64,000 bases of DNA from Streptomyces sp. Tu6071 (GTDB lineage Bacteria; Actinomycetota; Actinomycetes; Streptomycetales; Streptomycetaceae), in the NCBI RefSeq assembly GCF_000213055.1, contig NZ_CM001165.1, positions 2,627,445 to 2,691,444 on the forward strand. The letters run 5' to 3'. The notes under the pieces were generated by a model. It was not told the origin of the DNA. It saw nothing but the letters and a program-made list of their open reading frames with translations, and searched no databases. The position numbers and the translations under genes are program-made. Below are positions 1 through 6,591 of this stretch, piece after piece. Each line of letters begins with the position of its first letter. Position 1 is the first letter of the stretch.

Positions 1-293
1 GACGCCAGACGTGCTGCCGCCGGGGAGAGGTCCACGGGGTCGCTGCCGAGCCCGTCCAGCCACCTGCCCCAGTCCCCGTCCTGCTCCAGAGCGGCGACGA
101 ACCCGTCGGTGAGCTGATCCCTTTCCTCCTGAGCCGCGGCAATCGCAGCCGCGTCAGCAGCCGACTGAGCGCCGTTCCTCCCCAACGCCGCTTGGGCGAA
201 GGCGAAGAACGCGAATGCCGCGAAGAGGATCGCCGCTGTCGCCCACACGAACAGCGGCAGCACCTGACCGGCCTGCCCGTCGCCAGCTCTCAG
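1..293 (-). CDS. TadG/TadE-like pilus-assembly protein, 3' end outside window
   Basis: The reading frame stays open to the left edge, so only the N-terminal ~97 codons are visible. A short basic/polar start (AGDGQAGQVLPLF) is followed by one hydrophobic segment (VWATAAILFAAFAFFAF) and then QAALGRNGAQSAADAAAIAAA. The Q-rich entry into a single membrane helix followed by an NGAQSAADAAA-type stretch is typical of the TadG-like proteins at the end of actinobacterial tad operons. The start is uncertain. A CTG at 293 overlaps the upstream flp stop by 4 nt (CTGA) and has a GGTGGG stretch in front. The first conventional start in frame is GTG at 263, which would remove part of the conserved entry. 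Role (minor pilin/assembly factor, N-in single-pass) is inferred. Confidence 0.6.
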   Translation of the reverse strand, partial: MRAGDGQAGQVLPLFVWATAAILFAAFAFFAFAQAALGRNGAQSAADAAAIAAAQEERDQLTDGFVAALEQDGDWGRWLDGLGSDPVDLSPAAARLA

Positions 294-481
294 CCACCCA
301 CCACACTGTTCACCGCGTCCAGAATCGCCCCGGAGATCTTTCCGTCGAGCCCCAGACCGTCGATCAGCACGAAGATCCCCGCGATGATGATCAGCAATCC
401 CGCGTACTCCACGAACCCCGCTCCGTCGTCCCTGCGGAGCCTGTGTCGGAGGGTGGGGAGCCAGGTGGTGGGCTTGGGCAT
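290..481 (-). CDS. flp: Flp-type type IVb pilin
   Basis: A 63-aa prepilin. The basic leader (RHRLRRDDG) ends in Gly20. The mature form would begin AGFVEYAG, placing Glu at +5 and Tyr at +6, the signature of Flp pilins cut by a TadV-type prepilin peptidase. A hydrophobic helix (LLIIIAGIFVLIDGLG) follows. ATG at 481 is preceded by GGGAG at proper distance; longer upstream frames are shadows of the response-regulator gene. It lies 89 nt downstream of the regulator gene and probably encodes the major subunit of the pilus built by the upstream tad genes. No prepilin peptidase gene is seen in the window; it may lie further left or elsewhere. Confidence 0.85.
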   Translation of the reverse strand: MPKPTTWLPTLRHRLRRDDGAGFVEYAGLLIIIAGIFVLIDGLGLDGKISGAILDAVNSVVGG

Positions 482-570
482 GGTGGTCTCCCGGGTGGGC
501 CGGAGTGGTGGTGTGACCGTAGGGCCACGGAGGGTGGTGGGGGGAGGGTCCGTGGACCCAAGGGGTGAGG

Positions 571-1218
571 TCAGGCATGGGGGCCTCCCAGGGCGGGGTG
601 GGCCGTGCCGAGCCAGCGGGCTATGGCCTCGCTGCGGGTGGTGGTCTGGAGCTTGGCGAAGATGCGGTTGATGTGGTTCTTCACCGTCTTCTCGGTGATG
701 AAGCACGCCGCCGCGATCTGCCGGTTGTTCAAGCCCGCCGCGATGAGGTTCATGACCTCTTCCTCCCGTGCGCTCAGCGGCCCGCCCCACGAGGGTCGCA
801 CAGGTGATTGCTTTTGCGAAGGGGGTGGGAGGGCGGGGGCTCCCGCCCGTAAGTGTCGCACCGCCCCCACGAGTTGGGGCACCGTGAAGTCCCCGTGCAC
901 CAGGCACCCGGCCGCCCCCAGCCGCCGGGCCCGCGCGTGGAGTTCCGCGTCGCGCCCGTAGGTGATGACCAGGACGGGTGCCAGCCGGGCGAGGCGGGGC
1001 AGGACGGTCAGTCCGTCCACGACCGGCATCCGCAGGTCGAGGAGGACCCCGTCGGGCCGGTGGCGTTCGGTCGCGGCCAGCGCCTGGCGGCCGTCCGCCG
1101 CCTCGGCCACGACGACCGCGTCGGCGCGGCCTTCGAGGAGGGCGCGGAGTCCGGCCCGTACGACCGGGTTGTCGTCGGCCACGACGAGCCGCAGCGGTTC
1201 AGGCGGAGCGATGGGCAT
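571..1218 (-). CDS. NarL/LuxR-family response regulator of the tad locus
   Basis: 215 aa. An N-terminal receiver domain carries the acidic pair DD at 15-16 and the phospho-acceptor Asp61 in LLDLRMP. The C-terminal LuxR-type helix-turn-helix (about 148-205) contains LSAREEEVMNLIAAGLNNRQ and TEKTVKNHINRI. Its ATG lies inside the 3' end of the histidine kinase gene (20-nt overlap), so the pair is co-translated. The receiver has a somewhat degenerate second half (VLVITYGRDAELH), but Asp61 is intact. Being embedded between tadC and flp, it most plausibly regulates pilin or tad expression; that target is inferred. Confidence 0.9.
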   Translation of the reverse strand: MPIAPPEPLRLVVADDNPVVRAGLRALLEGRADAVVVAEAADGRQALAATERHRPDGVLLDLRMPVVDGLTVLPRLARLAPVLVITYGRDAELHARARRLGAAGCLVHGDFTVPQLVGAVRHLRAGAPALPPPSQKQSPVRPSWGGPLSAREEEVMNLIAAGLNNRQIAAACFITEKTVKNHINRIFAKLQTTTRSEAIARWLGTAHPALGGPHA

Positions 1219-2617
1219 GGTCCTCGGGCTCCTCTCGGTCGGTGGGAAGGGTCAGTTCGGCTCGGACCTCGGTGCCCGGTCCGCGCGGCGGCGCGCCGAT
1301 CGTGAGGCGGGTGGGGCACGGCAGGGTCGCGAGGCGTTCGCGCAGGCCGAGGAGTCCGTAGTGGCCGCGCGCCGCGAGTTCCTGGGGGCCGGGGAGGCCG
1401 GGCGGCAGGCCGACGCCGTCGTCGCGGACGGCGAGGACGAGGCGGCCGGTGACGGGCTCGGTGCCGTAGACGAGGACGACGTGGCGCGCGCGGGCGTGGC
1501 GGGCCGTGTTCTCCAGGGCCTCGGCTGTGACGAGGAGGAGGGTGCGGGCCGTGGCGGGGGCGAGGAGCGGGGCGGGGCCGAGGGCCGAGCGGGTCGCGGG
1601 GGCGGCGGTGCGGTCGGTGTGGGCGGCGAGGAGGGCGTCGAGTTCGGGGACGAGGTCGACGGGGCCGCCCGGGTCGTCGGTGCGGCGGCGCAGGCCGCCG
1701 AGGAGGACGCGCGACTCGGTGGCCGCGCGGCGGGCGGCACGCGCGACGTGGGCGGCGTCGCCGCGCACGACGGCGGGGTCCTCGGTCGTGGAGAGTGCCT
1801 CGGCCGCGAGGGCGACGCCGTGCAGGGTCTTGGCGACGGTGTCGTGCATGTCCCGGGCGAGGCGGGCGCGTTCGGCGGCGAGCGCCTCGGCAACGGCGAG
1901 GCGCTCGCGGGTCTCGGCGAGGGTCGTGCTCGCGGCGAGGAGGCGGTGCACGAAAGTGCGGAGCGTCGCGCCCGCGACGGCGGCGGCGAGGCAGAAGCCG
2001 GCGACGAGGAGCACGCCGGTGCGGGGCGCGGCGGGCGGCGTGGCGAGGGCGGCGAGGATCGCGAGCTGGAGGACGGTGAAGAAGACGGCCCAGCGGCGGG
2101 TGTAGAGGAGCGCGGCGAGCAGGGGCGTCGCGACGGCCGCGTAGCCGAGCGGCGAGGCGGCCGTCGCGACCAGGAGGAGCACGGTCGTCGCGGCGAGGTC
2201 GACGGCGAGGAGCGTGGGGTGGCGCAGCAGGAGCGGGACGACGCGCTCCCAGTGGCGCAGCACCGCGTACGAGCCGAGCAGGCTCAGGAGCGCGGCGGTG
2301 ACGGCGAGGGTGCGCGAGGCGCCGGGCTCCGCCGAGCGCAGGGCGAAGGGGATGCCGAGGGCGAGGACGGCGAGGCGGGCGCCGATGACGTGGCGGCACA
2401 GCGCGGCGAGGGCGTGGGCCGGAGGCGGGGACGCGGGGACGGGGGGCGCCGGGCGGGGGGCGTGCTGGTCGGGCTCGTGCGGGGCCTCGTACCGGTTCCC
2501 GTACCGGCCCTCCTGCGCGCCCCGCGCGCCGTTCGTCTCGTACGGGCCCCGCGCGTTCGTCTCGTACGTGCCGTAGCGCCGTGCGCGGCGTTCGGGTGTC
2601 CCGGTCAGGGGGGTCAC
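1199..2617 (-). CDS. Membrane histidine kinase (HisKA_3/HATPase) of the tad locus
   Basis: 472 aa from a GTG start, 7 nt after the tadC stop. Residues 1-68 form a Tyr/Asn/Gly/Pro-rich cytoplasmic leader with internal near-repeats (GTYETNARG, GPYETNGARG). Residues ~70-220 contain about five to six hydrophobic helices and little extracytoplasmic loop. The dimerization box RARLARDMHDTVAK puts the phospho-acceptor at His258, as in NarL-partner kinases. The ATPase domain shows LENTARHARA (N box) and VRDDGVGLP (G1). It overlaps the response-regulator gene. With no large sensor domain it may sense a membrane or pilus-assembly state; this is inference. Confidence 0.9.
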   Translation of the reverse strand: MTPLTGTPERRARRYGTYETNARGPYETNGARGAQEGRYGNRYEAPHEPDQHAPRPAPPVPASPPPAHALAALCRHVIGARLAVLALGIPFALRSAEPGASRTLAVTAALLSLLGSYAVLRHWERVVPLLLRHPTLLAVDLAATTVLLLVATAASPLGYAAVATPLLAALLYTRRWAVFFTVLQLAILAALATPPAAPRTGVLLVAGFCLAAAVAGATLRTFVHRLLAASTTLAETRERLAVAEALAAERARLARDMHDTVAKTLHGVALAAEALSTTEDPAVVRGDAAHVARAARRAATESRVLLGGLRRRTDDPGGPVDLVPELDALLAAHTDRTAAPATRSALGPAPLLAPATARTLLLVTAEALENTARHARARHVVLVYGTEPVTGRLVLAVRDDGVGLPPGLPGPQELAARGHYGLLGLRERLATLPCPTRLTIGAPPRGPGTEVRAELTLPTDREEPEDHAHRSA

Positions 2618-2624
2618 GTCTCGC

Positions 2625-3527
2625 TCACCCGCCCAGGATCGATCCGAGGTCGGACCCGGAGCCGAGGAACATGCCCGTCGCGATGAGGATCATCGTGGCG
2701 GGGAGCATGAAGACGAGGGTGACCATGGTGGCCTTGGGGATGGTCTTCGCGGCGCGGCGGCGGGCCTGCTGGGCGTCGGTGCGGCGCATGTCGTTGGCGA
2801 TCTGGATGAGGGTCTCGGCGATCGGGGAGCCGAGTTCCTCGCCCTGCTGGAGGGCGGAGACGAACTGGGCGACCTGTTCTGAGTTGTTGCGGCGGCGCAG
2901 TTCGTCGAACGCCTGGCGGCGGCTCACGCCCATGTCCATCTGCCGCAGGGTGATGCGGAGTTCGTCGGCCCAGGGGCCCTCGTACTTCTCGGCGACGCGT
3001 TCGAGCGCCTGCCGGAAGCCGAGGCCCGCGCTGACGACGACGGCGAGGACGTCGAGGAAGTCCGGGAGGGTGCGGTCGATGACGTCGCGGCGCTCGCGCA
3101 CGGCCTGCCAGATGGTGGCGTCGGCGGCGACGAGGCCGAAGCCGAGGGCGAGGAAGGCGAAGAGCGGGGAGCCGTAGCTCGCGAAGATCGCGGCCATGAG
3201 GAGACCGAAGATGCCGTAGACGGCGCGGCGGGCGGCGTAGCGGTCGAGGGTGAGGCCGCCGGGGTTGCCCGCCATGTCGATGCGGCGGCGCTTGGCCTCG
3301 ACGCGGCGCGGGCCCATGAGCTTGAGGACGTACGGGGCGAAGCGGAGGCCGAGGCGGTCGACGGCGGAGTCGGCCGCCTTGACGCGGGTCGAGCCGACCT
3401 CCAGGGCGAGCGCGAGGTCGTCGGGGAGCTTGGTCTCGCTCCGGTACATGCGCAGGCCGAGGAGGACGCCGCCGACACCGGCGGCCATGAGGAGGGCGAG
3501 GAGGACGCCGAGGGTTCCGGTGCTCAT
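2625..3527 (-). CDS. tadC: TadC-like inner-membrane platform protein (T2SSF family)
   Basis: 300 aa. A hydrophobic N-terminal helix, a long basic cytoplasmic stretch, then the T2SSF domain with RRDVIDRTLPDFLDVLAVVV, GLGFRQALERVA and QGEELGSPIAETLIQIAND, followed by two C-terminal membrane helices. These are hallmarks of TadC platform proteins that pair with TadB. ATG at 3527 is preceded by GGAAGGA and overlaps by 4 nt (ATGA) the stop of the 73-aa ORF described next. Expected role: membrane platform driven by TadA during pilus polymerisation. Confidence 0.9.
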   Translation of the reverse strand: MSTGTLGVLLALLMAAGVGGVLLGLRMYRSETKLPDDLALALEVGSTRVKAADSAVDRLGLRFAPYVLKLMGPRRVEAKRRRIDMAGNPGGLTLDRYAARRAVYGIFGLLMAAIFASYGSPLFAFLALGFGLVAADATIWQAVRERRDVIDRTLPDFLDVLAVVVSAGLGFRQALERVAEKYEGPWADELRITLRQMDMGVSRRQAFDELRRRNNSEQVAQFVSALQQGEELGSPIAETLIQIANDMRRTDAQQARRRAAKTIPKATMVTLVFMLPATMILIATGMFLGSGSDLGSILGG

Positions 3528-3745
3528 GCGGCGGTCCTTCCCGTGCGGCGGGTCGTGGCGCGGGGTGCGGGTCGGCGGGTCGCGGGGCGGGGTGCGGGTC
3601 GGCGGGTAGTGACGCGGGGTGCCGGTCGGTGCGACCCAGCTTGAGGTGCGGGTCGGCGGGTCTTCGCGCTGCGTGCCCGTCGGCCGATCTCCGCGCCGCG
3701 TGCCCGTCGGCCGGTTTCCGTACCGCGTGCCGGTCGGCCGTTCAT
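3524..3745 (-). CDS. Basic repeat ORF coupling tadB to tadC
   Basis: A 73-aa ORF filling the whole space between tadB and tadC. Its ATG overlaps the tadB stop by 4 nt (ATGA) and its TGA overlaps the tadC ATG by 4 nt. The product is made of about seven 9-residue units of the types GRRARGAEI and RRPAPRVTT, i.e. a degenerate 27-bp tandem repeat. It is strongly basic, rich in Arg/Pro/Ala, with no membrane helix. No family is recognised. It may be a translated repeat whose job is to keep ribosomes running from tadB into tadC, or a real small basic protein. Both overlaps argue that it is translated. Confidence 0.5.
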   Translation of the reverse strand: MNGRPARGTETGRRARGAEIGRRARSAKTRRPAPQAGSHRPAPRVTTRRPAPRPATRRPAPRATTRRTGRTAA

Positions 3746-4686
3746 ACGTCGATCCTTCCGAGGCGGCGGATGACGAAGAAGCCCACGGTGTAGAGGCCGA
3801 GGGAGAGCAGGATGAGGAACTGGCCGAGCCCCGAGCCGGTGACGCGGTGGAGGGCGCCGTCGTTCTGGGCGTTGACGAGGAGGAGCGAGCCGAGGCCGAG
3901 CGCGGGGACCGTGAAGGCGGTCGCGTTGACCTCGGAGAGCATGGTGCGGACCTCGCGCCGGGTCTCCTTGCGCTCCTCCAGGGTGACGGTGAGGTTGCGC
4001 AGGGAGCCGACGACGGTGCCGCCCGCCTTGTTGGAGAGGACCAAGGTCGTGACGAGCACGACGAGTTCGCGCGACGGCAGGCGGCGCGAGAGTTCGTCGA
4101 GCGCTTCGTCGATGGAGCGGCCGAGGGCCAACTGGTCGGCTACGTTGCTCAGTTCCTCGCCCGCCGGGTTCTCCAGCTCCTCGGCGGCCATCGCGAGCGC
4201 GGTCCGCAGGGCGAGCCCGGCGGCGGTCGCGTTGGCCAGGAGGCGGGCGACGTCGGGGAGCTGGCTGATGAACGCCTCTATGCGCTTGGCGCGCTGCCAG
4301 TTGAGGAAGGCGTACGCGGACCAGGCGCCGACGAGGGCGGCGATGGGGCCGAAGAAGGGGGCGAGGACGGTGGCGGCGACGGTCCACAGGAGAGCGAGCC
4401 CGGCGAGGGCGTAGAGGGTGAACTCGCCTGCGGAGACCGGGAGTCCTGTCGAGGAGAGGCGGCGGTGCAGAGCGCGGCCCGCGCGGGTGCGGCGGACGGC
4501 GCGGTCGAGCCCGGCGAGGCGGCGGGAGCCTCTTGTACGGGTGCCGAGGTGGCTGTCGCCCGCGAGGCGGTCGACGAGGGCTTCGCGCTCGGCGCGGCCC
4601 TGCGCCCACAGGCGCGCGGCGACGACGAGGAGGACCCCGGCGAGCAGCGTCCCGCCGAGGGCGAGGAGGACGGGTCCGTTGGTCAT
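3742..4686 (-). CDS. tadB: TadB-like inner-membrane platform protein (T2SSF family)
   Basis: 314 aa. An N-terminal helix (VLLALGGTLLAGVLLVVAA), a cytoplasmic region, a helix pair (FTLYALAGLALLWTVAATVL), then the T2SSF core with QLPDVARLLANATAAGLALR and LSRRLPSRELVVLVTTLVL, and C-terminal helices ending in a basic tail. Order and length fit TadB, partner of TadC. ATG at 4686 has GAGGAGG in front and overlaps the stop of a 25-aa ORF. Its own stop overlaps the start of the repeat ORF at 3745. Confidence 0.9.
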   Translation of the reverse strand: MTNGPVLLALGGTLLAGVLLVVAARLWAQGRAEREALVDRLAGDSHLGTRTRGSRRLAGLDRAVRRTRAGRALHRRLSSTGLPVSAGEFTLYALAGLALLWTVAATVLAPFFGPIAALVGAWSAYAFLNWQRAKRIEAFISQLPDVARLLANATAAGLALRTALAMAAEELENPAGEELSNVADQLALGRSIDEALDELSRRLPSRELVVLVTTLVLSNKAGGTVVGSLRNLTVTLEERKETRREVRTMLSEVNATAFTVPALGLGSLLLVNAQNDGALHRVTGSGLGQFLILLSLGLYTVGFFVIRRLGRIDV

Positions 4687-4760
4687 GCGGGGGCCTCCTC
4701 GTACGAAGTCCTGCGGGGTGCGGCGTTGGGCCGGGGGTCGCGGGTGGGGGGCGGGTTCAT
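4683..4760 (-). CDS. 25-aa linker ORF coupling tadA to tadB
   Basis: A 26-codon frame whose ATG overlaps the tadA stop (ATGA) and whose TGA overlaps the tadB start (ATGA), so it exactly bridges the 70-nt gap. The peptide (starts MNPPPTRDPRP, ends YEEAPA) is Pro/Arg-rich with no recognisable domain. The tadB ribosome-binding site GAGGAGG lies inside it. The arrangement repeats that seen between tadB and tadC. It is most likely a translational-coupling device; a peptide function cannot be excluded. Confidence 0.4.
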   Translation of the reverse strand: MNPPPTRDPRPNAAPRRTSYEEAPA

Positions 4761-6097
4761 CCGCGCGCCTCCCTCGTGTGCCGGTCGAGTGCGTCGTCGG
4801 GGGCGACCCCGTAGGCCGCGGGGAGCACCTCTCCGGCGAGGTGCAGCTTCTCGGCGGCCGAGCGGGGCAGCGGGAGGTGCCGGTAGGCGCCGCGCACGAC
4901 GCGATCGGCCGTGAGCGGGGCCGTCTCGAAGCGGGTGACGGTGGTGATGCGGAAGGGGTCGTGGCCGCGCGAGGTGAGGAGCGCGATCTCGGTGATCTTC
5001 CGGGAGCCGTCGGCCTGGCGGCCCAGTTGCACGACGACGTCCACGGCGGAGTTGATCTGGTCGCGCAACGCCTCGAAGGGGATGCGGACCTCGGACATCG
5101 AGCCGAGGGTCTGCAGGCGCATCAGCGCGTCCTCGGCGGAATTGGCGTGCACGGTGGCGAGGGAGCCGTCGTGACCGGTGGACATGGCCTGGAGCATGTC
5201 GAGGGTCTCGCCACCGCGCACTTCGCCGACGATGATGCGGTCGGGGCGCATCCGGAGCGAGTTGCGCACGAGGTCGCGGATGGTGATGCGGCCCTTGCCC
5301 TCGACGTTGGGCGGCCGTGACTCCAGGCGGATGACGTGGGCCTGCTGGAGCTGGAGTTCGGCGGAGTCCTCGATGGTGATGATGCGCTCGTGGGCCGGAA
5401 CGATGCCGGAGAGCGCGTTGAGGAGCGTCGTCTTGCCCGTGCCCGTACCGCCCGCGACGATGATGTTGAGCCGGGCGCGGACGAACGCGGCGAGGAGCAG
5501 CAGCATTTGCTCGTCGAGCGAGCCGAGGCCGATCAGTTCGGGGAGCGTGTAGACGCGCGGGAAGCGGCGGATGGTGAGGGTCGCGCCCGTGAGCGCGAGC
5601 GGCGGGATGATGACGTTGACGCGTTCGCCGCTCGGGAGGCGCGCGTCGACCATCGGATTCGACTCGTCCACGCGGCGGTTGACCGTCGAGACGATGCGCT
5701 CGATGGTCTGCATGAGCTGGTCGTGCGAGGCGAAGCGGAGCGGGAGGCGCTCCACGCGGCCCGCGCGTTCGACGAAGATCGCGTCGGGCCCGTTGACCAT
5801 GATCTCGGTGATCGAGGCGTCTTCGAGGAGCGGTTCGAGGATGCCGAGGCCGAGCGCCTCGTCGACGACGCGCCGGATGAGGCGGCTGCGTTCGGACGTG
5901 GAGAGGACCGGGCCCTCGCGGCTGATGAGGTGGCCGAGCACGCGTTCGAGGCGGGTGCGGCGCTCGCTCGCGGAGAGCGCGGACATCTCGGCGAGGTCGA
6001 TCTCCTCCAGGAGCTTGGCGCGGTATCCGGCCACGAGGCGGCCGTCTTCGAGTACGCCCTCGTCCTCGGGCGCGGAGATGCGGGAGCGCAGGCTCAC
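4757..6097 (-). CDS. tadA: TadA/CpaF-type secretion ATPase
   Basis: 446 aa. The GTG start overlaps the tadE stop by 4 nt (GTGA), with GGAGG about 10 nt upstream. The N-terminal region (SRLIRRVVDEALGLGILEPL, ITEIMVNGPD) is the CpaF N-domain. The catalytic core has Walker A GGTGTGKTT, the Asp box IITIEDSAELQL, Walker B RIIVGEVRGGE and the His box TGHDGSLATVHANS. This is the hexameric motor powering Flp assembly through TadB/TadC. It belongs to the GspE/PilT superfamily, and its context makes conjugation unlikely. A much longer read-through frame upstream is a shadow of tadZ-tadE. Confidence 0.95.
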   Translation of the reverse strand: MSLRSRISAPEDEGVLEDGRLVAGYRAKLLEEIDLAEMSALSASERRTRLERVLGHLISREGPVLSTSERSRLIRRVVDEALGLGILEPLLEDASITEIMVNGPDAIFVERAGRVERLPLRFASHDQLMQTIERIVSTVNRRVDESNPMVDARLPSGERVNVIIPPLALTGATLTIRRFPRVYTLPELIGLGSLDEQMLLLLAAFVRARLNIIVAGGTGTGKTTLLNALSGIVPAHERIITIEDSAELQLQQAHVIRLESRPPNVEGKGRITIRDLVRNSLRMRPDRIIVGEVRGGETLDMLQAMSTGHDGSLATVHANSAEDALMRLQTLGSMSEVRIPFEALRDQINSAVDVVVQLGRQADGSRKITEIALLTSRGHDPFRITTVTRFETAPLTADRVVRGAYRHLPLPRSAAEKLHLAGEVLPAAYGVAPDDALDRHTREARG

Positions 6098-6591
6098 GGC
6101 AGGGTCACCTCCCCGGTGTCGTCGTTGGGCATGGTCGCGGAACGGGTGACGGTCCAGCCCTTGCCGACGAAGGGCAGCAGGGTCGGTACGCGGACGGCGA
6201 CGGTGTACGTCGTGGTGTCGCCGCCCCCGCCGGGCGTGACGGTGGCGTCGAGCCCGTCGGTCATGGCGGCGTGCGCCGCGGCGACCCCGTTGCCGCCCTC
6301 GGCCTGCGAGGCGACGCGCGCCCCGGCGCGGGCGCCGGTCCCGGCCTGGTTCGCGGCGAAGCCGACGAGGCCGAGCTGGATGGCGGCGAGGCCGACGAGG
6401 AGGAGCACGGGCAGGAACCCGGCGAATTCGAGGAGGGAGCTGCCGCGGTCGTCGCGGGCACGGCGCGCGGTGGGATGGGCACGGCTCGCGGTGGGACGGG
6501 CCGCGCGGGGGCCGGGGGTACGGGCGTGACGCCGCCCCGTACCCGTACGGATGCTCTCGCCGTCCGCCACGGCGTGGGCCGCGCCCGTCAT
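6094..6591 (-). CDS. tadE: TadE-like minor pilin
   Basis: 165 aa. A long Ala/Arg/Thr-rich cytoplasmic leader (~60 aa) ends DDRG. A cut after that Gly would expose SSLLEFAG with Glu at +5, then a membrane helix (FLPVLLLVGLAAIQLGLVGF) and ANQAGTGARAGARVAS, as in TadE pseudopilins. ATG at 6591 overlaps the stop of the upstream tadZ-tadE gene (ATGA), and its stop overlaps tadA (GTGA). Length and a C-terminal beta-rich tail (YTVAVRVPTLLPF) fit the family. It is the second TadE module in succession, after the one fused to TadZ. Confidence 0.85.
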   Translation of the reverse strand: MTGAAHAVADGESIRTGTGRRHARTPGPRAARPTASRAHPTARRARDDRGSSLLEFAGFLPVLLLVGLAAIQLGLVGFAANQAGTGARAGARVASQAEGGNGVAAAHAAMTDGLDATVTPGGGGDTTTYTVAVRVPTLLPFVGKGWTVTRSATMPNDDTGEVTLP

